DNA of 5,280 bases from Acidobacteriota bacterium (lineage in GTDB: Bacteria; Acidobacteriota; Blastocatellia; Pyrinomonadales; Pyrinomonadaceae), in assembly GCA_013698055.1 (NCBI GenBank), contig JACCVS010000789.1, positions 1 to 5,280 on the forward strand, read 5' to 3'. Made by a program: the position numbers and the translations under genes. Shown here piece by piece: positions 1 to 5,280 of the stretch. The notes beneath the pieces were generated by a model, which was not told where the DNA came from, did not search any database, and saw only the letters and a list, made by a program, of their open reading frames with translations. The number at the start of each line of letters is the position of its first letter. Positions within the stretch are counted from its first letter, which is position 1.

Positions 1-1940
1 TCGGCGGCGGCGAATCCGGCTGGATTGCGCCTTATCCGAAAGACTCTGACATCGTCTTCGCTGGCTCTTACGGCGGCTTGATTACGCGCTACGACCATCA
101 CACGGGACAACTACGAAATGTTTCACCTTGGCCTGAAAATCCTATGGGGCAGGGCGCGAATGATTTGAAATATCGTTTCCAGTGGAACTTTCCGATTCTC
201 TTTTCACCGCACGACGCGGAGACACTTTATGCTGGCGGGAACGTTCTCTTTCGCTCGCAGAATCAGGGACAGAACTGGGAAGTGATTAGCCCCGACCTGA
301 CTCGCAACGACAAATCGAAACAGGGGTCATCGGGCGGCGCGATTACGAAAGACAACACGAGTGTCGAGTATTACTGCACGATTTTCACCGCGATGGAATC
401 GCCCTTGAAGGCGGGCATCATCTGGACAGGCTCGGACGACGGGCTGGTACATGTGACGCGGGATAATGGTAAGAACTGGGAGAATGTCACGCCTCGCGGG
501 ATGCCGGAGTGGATTCAGATTAACTCGCTTGACGCTTCGCCTCACGATCCGGCGACGGCTTACGTTGCCGCGACCGCTTACAAGTCCGACGACTTCAAGC
601 CGTATCTCTACAAGACGAGTGATTACGGCAAGACATGGAAGAAGATTGTCAGCGGCATCCCAAACGACGCCTTCACGCGCGTGGTGCGCGAAGACCCGAA
701 CCGTCGCGGTCTGCTCTATGCCGGAACGGAAACGGGCCTGTACGTCTCCTTCAACGACGGCGAAAGCTGGCAGACGCTCCAACTTAATTTGCCCGTCGTT
801 CCCATCACAGATTTGATTGTTCACAAAGGTGAGAAAGATTTAATCGCTGCGACCCAAGGGCGTTCCTTCTGGGTGTTAGATGATCTCCCGGTGCTGCACC
901 AGATGGCGGACGCGGGCGTTGCCGGGGATGCGTTCCTCTTCAAGCCTGAAGACAGTTACCGTTTCCAGGGCAGCAATACTCCCTTGCCCCCAACCGCAAC
1001 AATTGGAGAGAACCCCGCGAACGGTGCGGTCGTTTACTACTACTTGAAAGATAAACCGGCGAGCCAGATCACGCTTGAGTTTCTTGATTCCTCTGGACGC
1101 TCGATAAAGAAATTTATGAGCAAAGCGCCTGAGCCTCCGCCGCCTGCGCCTGGTGCGGGTGCGCCGCCGCAGACGCCGCCCGCGCAGCCGCAAGCCCCTT
1201 CGGGTGAAGAGGTGGAATCGGGAGGCAGTGGCGGCGCAACCTCACGTCGCATTCCAGCCGAAGCCGGACTCAATCGCTTCGTCTGGGACACGCGCCACGA
1301 AGATGCCGCACGTTTCCCCGGCCTCATTCTCTGGGCCGGAGAGTTACGCGGCCCGCGTGCTGTGCCCGGCCTTTATCAAGTGAAGCTGACGGTAGGTGGG
1401 AAAACTTGGACCCAAGCGTTTGAATTGAAGAGAGACCCGCGTTTGACGACGATCAATCAGGCGGATTTCGCAAAGCAGTTTGATCTCCTCATCAAGATTC
1501 GAGACAAGCTGACGGAGACGCACAACGCTATCACGCAGATTCGTGAAGTTCGCAAGCAGGTAGATGAGCTTGTTAAGCGCGTTAAGGATCAGCCCGGCTC
1601 GAAGGCAATCACGGATGCGGCAAAGTCTTTGAATGCGAAGCTGACGGGAATCGAGGAAGAGCTTTACCAGACGAAGAACCAGAGCAGCCAGGACCCTCTG
1701 AACTATCCAATCAGGCTGAACAACAAGCTGGCGGCAATCGCGGGTGTGGTGGCCAGCGCCGACACAGTTCCGACCGAACAGTCGTACACCGTCTATGAAG
1801 AGCAGGTGAGCAAGATCAATGCACAGTTGCAGCGGTTTGAACAGGCCATGCGCACAGACCTCCCAGCTTTCAACCAACTCGTGCGCGAGCAGAATATCCC
1901 TGCCGTAATCGTGAAGCCACCAGCGAACAGCGGGCAATGA
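1..1940 (+). CDS. VPS10/sortilin-like BNR-repeat beta-propeller protein, C-terminal part (5' end outside window)
   Basis: The reading frame is already open at base 3 and reads GGGESGWIAPYPKDSDIVFA before the first possible in-window start, so this is the 3' part (645 residues) of a longer gene; relatives commonly exceed 1000 residues. Four Asp-box-like motifs mark propeller blades: SQNQGQNW (about 256-279), TRDNGKNW (456-479), TSDYGKTW (615-638) and SFNDGESW (747-770). The propeller closes near 'GRSFWVLDDLP' (about 855-890). A Pro/Gly/Ala-rich linker follows (about 1125-1240), then an Ig/FlgD-like beta domain (GLNRFVWDTRHE to about 1440), then a helical, probably coiled-coil tail (about 1455-1860) with many charged heptads. 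Proteins of this type are usually secreted or periplasmic and often labelled 'glycosyl hydrolase', but an enzymatic activity is not established and no catalytic residues are evident here. The gene ends with TGA 15 nt before the next start, suggesting one transcript. Family assignment is solid; substrate and role are unknown. Confidence 0.9.
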   Translation, partial: GGGESGWIAPYPKDSDIVFAGSYGGLITRYDHHTGQLRNVSPWPENPMGQGANDLKYRFQWNFPILFSPHDAETLYAGGNVLFRSQNQGQNWEVISPDLTRNDKSKQGSSGGAITKDNTSVEYYCTIFTAMESPLKAGIIWTGSDDGLVHVTRDNGKNWENVTPRGMPEWIQINSLDASPHDPATAYVAATAYKSDDFKPYLYKTSDYGKTWKKIVSGIPNDAFTRVVREDPNRRGLLYAGTETGLYVSFNDGESWQTLQLNLPVVPITDLIVHKGEKDLIAATQGRSFWVLDDLPVLHQMADAGVAGDAFLFKPEDSYRFQGSNTPLPPTATIGENPANGAVVYYYLKDKPASQITLEFLDSSGRSIKKFMSKAPEPPPPAPGAGAPPQTPPAQPQAPSGEEVESGGSGGATSRRIPAEAGLNRFVWDTRHEDAARFPGLILWAGELRGPRAVPGLYQVKLTVGGKTWTQAFELKRDPRLTTINQADFAKQFDLLIKIRDKLTETHNAITQIREVRKQVDELVKRVKDQPGSKAITDAAKSLNAKLTGIEEELYQTKNQSSQDPLNYPIRLNNKLAAIAGVVASADTVPTEQSYTVYEEQVSKINAQLQRFEQAMRTDLPAFNQLVREQNIPAVIVKPPANSGQ

Positions 1941-1955
1941 GTTAGCAACGATGAA

Positions 1956-2162
1956 ATGACTATGAACAAAAGAATCTCTTCAACAACTTCTCGTAGGCGA
2001 GCTTCCATCATTTATGCGCTCGTCGCCGCGTCGCTTTTCTTGAGCAGTCTGCCGCTCCGCGCACAGCAGGGACAGAATCAGAAGCAGAATCTCTATTCGC
2101 CACAACTGCTGAAGGAACTCAAACAGATTCAGCAGGCGGCGCTCGAAAGCGATTACGCTTAG
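1956..2162 (+). pseudogene. truncated secreted M28-type peptidase, N-terminal remnant
   Basis: This is a 68-codon frame with a well-formed signal peptide: a basic n-region (SRRR, residues 12-15), a hydrophobic core (about 18-32, IIYALVAASLFLSSL) and a likely signal peptidase I site after LRA (residue 36). The mature part is only about 32 residues, Gln-rich and then 'LKELKQIQQAALESDYA'. From memory, that stretch resembles the segment just before the catalytic domain of acidobacterial M28 aminopeptidase-like proteins, where it normally continues into a 'YRQVAHL...IGPRLSGS'-like sequence. Here TAG follows directly and all metal-binding residues are absent. The sequence after the stop does not resume the domain in any frame I read, so deletion of the gene body fits better than a point nonsense mutation. 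ATG at 1962 is an alternative start; neither has a clear Shine-Dalgarno. It could instead be a genuine small secreted protein, but the family resemblance favours a broken gene. Confidence 0.6.
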
Positions 2163-2191
2163 TTTTGGCTTGCTTCATCCGTGTGAAATGA

Positions 2192-2205
2192 CAAACTAAA
2201 GTTTG
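2192..2205. repeat. small palindrome (6-bp arms, 2-nt spacer)
   Basis: CAAACT-AA-AGTTTG is a perfect 6-bp inverted repeat located 30 bp after the stop of the truncated peptidase. It may be a fragment of a dispersed palindromic repeat or an operator half. Its short length and AT-rich content mean chance is a real possibility. It lies in the non-coding stretch 2163-2368. Confidence 0.25.
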
Positions 2206-2271
2206 AACTCTCAACTCTTTTCTCGATGCGCTTTGGTTCCAGAACAGATCACAGGAACGTCAACAAGCTAA

Positions 2272-2308
2272 CAAAGGCACAGAAGCTAAGATTGCTTTTG
2301 TGCCTTTG
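2272..2308 (+). terminator. 15-bp stem-loop upstream of queC, terminator-like
   Basis: The left arm CAAAGGCACAGAAGC (2272-2286) pairs with GCTTTTGTGCCTTTG (2294-2308) over all 15 positions, with one G-U wobble, around a 7-nt loop. The tail CTCATTTTGATT is only weakly U-rich, so it is not a textbook Rho-independent terminator. It ends 60 nt before the chosen queC start. It may terminate the upstream propeller/peptidase transcript, or be a structured element in the queC leader. The stem is clearly present; its function is inferred. Confidence 0.45.
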
Positions 2309-2368
2309 CTCATTTTGATTGGTCTTGTTTGCCGGTGCGAATCTTCAGGACGTATGATAATCCGAGCT

Positions 2369-3094
2369 ATGACAGAGGTAACACCAAGCAAGCGCAAAGC
2401 CGTTGTGCTTCTGAGCGGCGGACTCGATTCGACGACCGTGCTCGCCATTGCCCGCAGCGAAGGCTATGAAGTTTACGCCCTGACGTTTCACTATGGGCAG
2501 CGTCACGAGGCCGAGATTGAAGCGGCGCGTCGCATCGCTACGCTCTCCGGCGTGGCCGAGCACGTTGTGGCTGAGATTGATCTGCGCGCCTTCGGCGGCT
2601 CGGCTTTAACTGCCGACATCGAAGTGCCGAAAGGTCGCGCGGCGGAAGAGATGGCGAAGGGGATTCCGGTGACTTACGTCCCGGCGCGCAACACTATTTT
2701 TCTTTCATTTGCTCTCGCCTGGGCGGAAGTCGTTGGAGCGAGCAATATCTTTATCGGCGTCAACGCGCTCGACTACAGCGGTTATCCCGATTGCCGTCCC
2801 GAGTACATCGAAGCCTTTCAACGCATGGCTGATCTGGCGACAAAAGCAGGAGTCGAAGAAAGACAGGAGCTTGTCATTCACACACCGTTGATTAACCTGA
2901 CGAAAGCGCAGATTGTGATGAAGGGAATCGAGCTGGGCGTTGATTATTCTCTGACCGTGACGTGCTATGACCCGTCAAAGGATGGCGCGGCCTGCGGCCA
3001 GTGTGATGCCTGCCTGCTGAGGTTAAAGGGTTTCGCGGAGAATGAAATGAGCGACCCTGCCAGATACCGGACAGTGTCACAAGCGAGAGCATGA
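2369..3094 (+). CDS. queC: 7-cyano-7-deazaguanine (preQ0) synthase QueC
   Basis: QueC is a cytosolic, zinc-containing enzyme that uses ATP and ammonia to convert 7-carboxy-7-deazaguanine (CDG) to preQ0, the precursor of queuosine in tRNA. Diagnostic features, numbered from ATG 2369 (241 aa), are: the PP-loop SGGLDST (16-22) of ATP pyrophosphatases; YGQRH (42-46); YVPARN (103-108); the hallmark GVNALDYSGYPDCRPE (130-145); and a C-terminal four-cysteine zinc site, Cys199, Cys209, Cys212 and Cys215 (CGQCDAC). All expected motifs are intact, and the length is close to the usual 220-240 aa. The start is uncertain: ATG 2354 (246 aa) has AGGA only 3 nt upstream, whereas ATG 2369 gives the more usual short N-terminus but has no clear Shine-Dalgarno. 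The frame is open back to GTG 2300, but that start lies inside the stem-loop and is rejected. The stop overlaps the queE start (ATGA, 3091-3094), indicating co-transcription and probably translational coupling. Confidence 0.96.
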   Translation: MTEVTPSKRKAVVLLSGGLDSTTVLAIARSEGYEVYALTFHYGQRHEAEIEAARRIATLSGVAEHVVAEIDLRAFGGSALTADIEVPKGRAAEEMAKGIPVTYVPARNTIFLSFALAWAEVVGASNIFIGVNALDYSGYPDCRPEYIEAFQRMADLATKAGVEERQELVIHTPLINLTKAQIVMKGIELGVDYSLTVTCYDPSKDGAACGQCDACLLRLKGFAENEMSDPARYRTVSQARA

Positions 3095-3735
3095 GTTACA
3101 GCATTAAAGAAATTTTTTATACGTTGCAGGGCGAAGGCGCGAACGCTGGTCGCCCGGCGGTCTTCTGCCGTTTCACCGGATGCAATCTCTGGTCGGGACA
3201 CGAAAAAGATCGGACGAGCGCCGTCTGTCAATTCTGCGATACGGACTTTGTCGGAACAGATGGAACGGGCGGCGGACAATTCGCCTCTGCGCTTGATGTC
3301 GCTCAGGCAGTTTCAGACAAGTGGCCGCACACACAAAAATCGCCGCGAATTCGCCCGCTCGTTGTCTGCACGGGTGGCGAACCTCTTTTACAATTAGATG
3401 AGGCTCTCGTCGCTGCATTTCATCAAACAGGTTTTGAAATCGCCATCGAAACGAACGGGACACGGCTCGCACCGCCCGGGATAGACTGGGTTTGTGTCAG
3501 CCCGAAGGCGGGAGCGGATTTGATCCTGCGCTCAGGCCATGAGTTGAAACTCATCTTCCCGCAAGATGGCGCAGAGCCTGAGCTTTACGAGAATCTGGAC
3601 TTCCGACACTTTTTTCTTCAACCGATGGACGGCCCCTCGCGCGAAGAGAACACGCGACTTGCACTTCGTTACTGTCTTGAGCATCCGCAGTGGCGACTGA
3701 GTTTGCAAACTCATAAGCTGCTCGGCATCCCGTAA
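3091..3735 (+). CDS. queE: 7-carboxy-7-deazaguanine synthase QueE (radical SAM)
   Basis: QueE is a radical S-adenosylmethionine enzyme that contracts the ring of 6-carboxy-5,6,7,8-tetrahydropterin to CDG, the substrate of QueC. The 214-aa protein begins with the family signature 'IKEIFYTLQGEG' (5-16), followed by the 4Fe-4S-binding cysteines Cys31, Cys46 and Cys49. These are spaced CX14CX2C, the enlarged cluster loop known from some QueE proteins such as the Burkholderia type, rather than the classical CX3CX2C. TGGEP (94-98) is the SAM-contacting motif. ETNGT (120-124), VSPKAG (136-141), ELKLIF (151-156) and FLQPMDG (175-181) are typical of the family, and the C-terminus LQTHKLLGIP is the usual QueE ending. 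The gene is therefore complete. Its ATG overlaps the queC stop by 4 nt, with only a weak GAGAG (3085-3089) ahead, consistent with translation coupled to queC. No queD or queF is in the window. Confidence 0.96.
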   Translation: MSYSIKEIFYTLQGEGANAGRPAVFCRFTGCNLWSGHEKDRTSAVCQFCDTDFVGTDGTGGGQFASALDVAQAVSDKWPHTQKSPRIRPLVVCTGGEPLLQLDEALVAAFHQTGFEIAIETNGTRLAPPGIDWVCVSPKAGADLILRSGHELKLIFPQDGAEPELYENLDFRHFFLQPMDGPSREENTRLALRYCLEHPQWRLSLQTHKLLGIP

Positions 3736-3907
3736 ATTTCCGAAACGCTTAATGCCGGTTGAGTCAAGACAGAGTTGCGACTATCGCCGTCAGAGTCAAT
3801 GTCCACCTTTGGTGAAGGCAGGGAGTTCTTCTACCGTCAGTTTGAACCTGACTGCTTATTCCAAAATTTTCATTAACACAAGCGCCATACGCATCTGTTA
3901 AATTATC

Positions 3908-3926
3908 AAGGAGGGAGGCCGAAGGA
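3908..3926 (+). promoter_or_regulatory. purine-rich leader with two Shine-Dalgarno-like sites before the HNH gene
   Basis: AAGGAGG (3908-3914) is a near-ideal anti-16S match but sits 16 nt from the ATG. A second site, GAAGGA (3921-3926), lies 4 nt from it. The second is better placed for initiation; the first may act as a standby site. Together they fix the start at 3931. In the rest of 3736-3930 I see no supported gene, terminator or convincing promoter, only a 7-bp direct repeat CCGTCAG (3787-3793 and 3834-3840) and weak AT-rich stretches. Confidence 0.6.
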
Positions 3927-3930
3927 AAAG

Positions 3931-4476
3931 ATGGTTCTTTCAAGAAGAGTTTTACTTTTGAATGCTTCGTATGAAGCGCTCGGCACAGTGGATGTCGCTC
4001 GCGCCGTCTGCCTGGTCTGGAAGCGCACGGCGCAGATGGTGGAGAAAGACGGGGCCAGAGTGCTGCGCTCGCAGCATTACGTGTTTGAAGTGCCGAGCGT
4101 GGTTCGTCTTGTCGAATACGTTGACATTCGCAGGCGGCGCAACGAATCCGGCAAGCAGCGTTTACGAATCATAATGCGCGACAAGATGAAGTGCCAGTAT
4201 TGCGGAGTGCGCGGCACTCAGTTCGACCTGACGCTGGATCACATCATGCCGCGCTCGCGTGGTGGCCGTTCCGACGCGGAGAATCTCTGCGCGGCGTGCA
4301 AGCAGTGCAACCAACGCAAGGGCGACCGCACGCCGGATGAAGCGCGGATGCCACTGCTTGCAAGTCCGAGCGCGCTTCGCTACGGGCTGGATAAGGCTAT
4401 GCTCAGGCACTACGCAGAATCACGCCCCGAATGGCTTCCCTATCTTTTCCTTGCGGACAAAACAGAGGTGGCATGA
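3931..4476 (+). CDS. HNH endonuclease family protein
   Basis: This 181-aa protein has the two-part architecture of a widespread bacterial HNH family. The N-terminal part opens with RVLLLNASYEALG (6-18) and has an RAVCLVWK segment. The HNH domain lies at about 83-138: Cys88-x2-Cys91 (CQYCG), LTLDHIMPRSRGG (100-112) with the catalytic Asp103-His104 pair, Asn118, and Cys123-x2-Cys126 followed by NQRKGDRTP. The two CxxC pairs should hold a structural zinc, while His104 and the Asn residues form the metal-dependent beta-beta-alpha nuclease site. One further cysteine, Cys120, lies near the second pair. All key residues are present, so it is probably active on DNA, but this family has no well-defined biological role that I can assign. 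It stands alone after a 195-bp gap, with its own strong ribosome-binding region and no methyltransferase, integrase or intron context. That argues against a restriction system or homing element within this window. Confidence 0.9.
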   Translation: MVLSRRVLLLNASYEALGTVDVARAVCLVWKRTAQMVEKDGARVLRSQHYVFEVPSVVRLVEYVDIRRRRNESGKQRLRIIMRDKMKCQYCGVRGTQFDLTLDHIMPRSRGGRSDAENLCAACKQCNQRKGDRTPDEARMPLLASPSALRYGLDKAMLRHYAESRPEWLPYLFLADKTEVA

Positions 4477-4481
4477 AAAGC

Positions 4482-4583
4482 AGGAGTCAGAATCCAGAAT
4501 CCAGAAGTCAGGAGTCAGAATGATAAGGCGGAGAACCACTTTTGTTTTTATCCTGGATTCTGACTCCTGACTTCTGGATTCTG
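4482..4583. repeat. palindromically arranged heptamer tandem repeat
   Basis: The left block (4482-4523) consists of six consecutive 7-bp units: AGGAGTC, AGAATCC, AGAATCC, AGAAGTC, AGGAGTC and AGAATGA. The right block (4554-4581) carries four units in the opposite orientation: TGGATTC, TGACTCC, TGACTTC and TGGATTC. Positions 4495-4521 and 4557-4583 form a perfect 27-bp inverted repeat around a 35-nt centre. A 13-bp direct repeat, CAGGAGTCAGAAT (4481-4493 and 4509-4521), results from the same periodicity. The arrangement resembles the short tandem heptamer repeats (STRRs) known in cyanobacterial genomes. It begins 5 bp after the HNH stop and ends 4 bp before the stop of the convergent transporter gene. 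Confidence 0.85.
4495..4583. terminator. possible bidirectional terminator hairpin between convergent genes
   Basis: The perfect 27-bp inverted repeat would fold into a long hairpin in transcripts from either strand, with a 35-nt loop. On the plus strand it is followed by CCTTTTAG. On the minus strand it is followed by further heptamers and then CTTTTC. Both T-runs are short, so classical Rho-independent termination is uncertain. Its position exactly between two converging stop codons is what suggests the role. Confidence 0.4.
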
Positions 4584-4587
4584 CCTT

Positions 4588-5280
4588 TTAGTTCCCCAGC
4601 CGCCACAGCATCACGAAGCCGATGACCAGGCCGATGATGATTACTGTGCGGCGAACGAAGACGCGTCCCATGCGCCGCGCCGCGCTCGCGCCGAAGTAGC
4701 CTCCGGCAATCGCGGCGACAGCCATCAGCAATGCATCAGGCCAATAGACCAGTTTGGAGACCGCGAAGGCGACGACTGCCACGCTGTTGATACAGATGCC
4801 GAGAAAATTTTTGATTCCATTGGCACGATGAATGTCCGAGAGTCCGAGCAAGCCGAGGGCGGCCAGCATCAGAATCCCGTTGCCCGCGCCGAAATAGCCG
4901 CCGTAGATCGAAGAGAAAAACTGGAAGATAATCGCGCCGAGCCACCAGCGCGCAGGCTTTTGCTCAATGGAGCTTCCCGTGCCCAACCGTCTGCTGATCG
5001 GCTCCTGAAGCATGAAAAGAACGGTGGCGAAAAAGATGAGGAAGGGAACGAGGCGCGCAAACGTCTCGGACGGAGTGGCGATCAAGAGAACTGCTCCAAC
5101 TGCGCCGCCGATCACGCTCGTGATTCCTAAACGCACGAGGATGCGTCGGCTGTCGTCCATCTCGCGCCTGAAACCCCACAACCCGCCGAACAGACCCGGC
5201 CAGAGAGCCACGGTGCTGGTCGCGTTTGCCACCTTCGGATCAAGACCGAGCCAGAGCAGAATCGGAAAGGTGATGAGCGT
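4588..5280 (-). CDS. TauE/SafE (DUF81) family membrane transporter, N-terminus outside window
   Basis: The minus-strand frame stays open to the window edge. It reads TLITFPILLWLGLDPKVANA and then TSTVALWPGLFGGLWGFRRE, so a GTG inside it (5230-5232) is not the true start. The 230 visible residues compare with about 250-260 in the family, so only some 20-30 N-terminal residues are missing. TauE/SafE proteins are polytopic inner-membrane permeases, several of which are linked to export or uptake of sulfite, sulfoacetate and other small anions. The visible part shows repeated hydrophobic helices (for example ITSVIGGAVGAVLLIATP and LVPFLIFFATVLFML), the typical glycine motif IYGGYFGAGNGILML opening the second half, and GGYFGASAARR near the end, where the family's second internal repeat lies. 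The stop TAA (4588-4590) is 4 bp from the heptamer palindrome, and the gene converges on the HNH gene. The substrate cannot be deduced. Confidence 0.92.
   Translation of the reverse strand, partial: TLITFPILLWLGLDPKVANATSTVALWPGLFGGLWGFRREMDDSRRILVRLGITSVIGGAVGAVLLIATPSETFARLVPFLIFFATVLFMLQEPISRRLGTGSSIEQKPARWWLGAIIFQFFSSIYGGYFGAGNGILMLAALGLLGLSDIHRANGIKNFLGICINSVAVVAFAVSKLVYWPDALLMAVAAIAGGYFGASAARRMGRVFVRRTVIIIGLVIGFVMLWRLGN

Noticed and set aside
1344..1937. Long antisense open frame (197 codons) opposite the propeller gene tail.
   Set aside because: It lies wholly opposite a well-supported coding region, and its translation has no recognisable motif. It is a by-product of codon bias.
2163..2368. 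Possible preQ1 riboswitch ahead of queC.
   Set aside because: I found no compact H-type pseudoknot layout with the conserved C-rich and A-rich segments. Only a simple hairpin is present.
2369..4476. queC-queE plus HNH nuclease as a DNA-modification/restriction (dpd-like) or QueC-based antiphage system.
   Set aside because: QueC and QueE are canonical in length and motifs. No dpdA-like transglycosylase, ATPase or helicase is present. The HNH gene is separated by 195 bp with its own ribosome-binding region.
3931..4476. HNH protein as a homing endonuclease of an intron or intein.
   Set aside because: No interrupted host gene or ribozyme-like flanks are visible, and the N-terminal LLLNASYE architecture belongs to a free-standing bacterial HNH family.
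4482..4583. CRISPR-like repeat array.
   Set aside because: The units are 7 bp, contiguous and partly inverted, with no unique spacers and no cas genes.
4495..4583. Insertion sequence with 27-bp terminal inverted repeats.
   Set aside because: The arms enclose only 35 bp, there is no transposase and no visible target duplication, and the heptamer periodicity continues outside the left arm.
4588..5232. Complete 214-aa transporter starting at the GTG at 5230-5232.
   Set aside because: The frame continues to the window edge with family-like sequence (TLITFP...LGLDPK), so the true start is outside.

Overview
The window looks like chromosomal DNA from a moderately GC-rich Gram-negative-type bacterium. 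The best guess is Acidobacteriota, perhaps the Blastocatellia side. This rests on gene content: a large VPS10/BNR-propeller protein directly followed by the start of a secreted M28-type peptidase, an 'LLLNASYE' HNH protein, and intergenic heptamer repeats. No rRNA or other marker gene is present, so the assignment is an inference.

Layout. (1) 1-1940, plus strand: the C-terminal 645 residues of a beta-propeller protein of the VPS10/sortilin-like BNR family, with its 5' end outside the window. (2) 1956-2162, plus strand: a 68-codon remnant with a signal peptide and the start of a mature domain that resembles acidobacterial M28 peptidases and then stops abruptly. (3) 2163-2368: non-coding, with a small palindrome and a strong 15-bp stem-loop. 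(4) 2369-3735, plus strand: queC and queE, overlapping by 4 nt. They encode two successive steps of 7-deazaguanine (preQ0/queuosine) synthesis. (5) 3736-3930: a gap of about 195 bp in which only a ribosome-binding region is supported. (6) 3931-4476, plus strand: a complete HNH-nuclease-family protein. (7) 4477-4587: a short convergent intergenic region filled by heptamer repeats arranged as a perfect 27-bp inverted repeat. (8) 4588-5280, minus strand: most of a TauE/SafE (DUF81) membrane transporter, with its N-terminus outside the window.

Functionally, the only clear pathway unit is queC-queE. QueE makes 7-carboxy-7-deazaguanine and QueC converts it to preQ0. The GTP cyclohydrolase, QueD and QueF steps must be encoded elsewhere. 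The other genes are not obviously linked to it. I see no convincing new multi-gene system. The items most worth a second look are the palindromic heptamer repeat between the convergent genes and the truncated peptidase gene.
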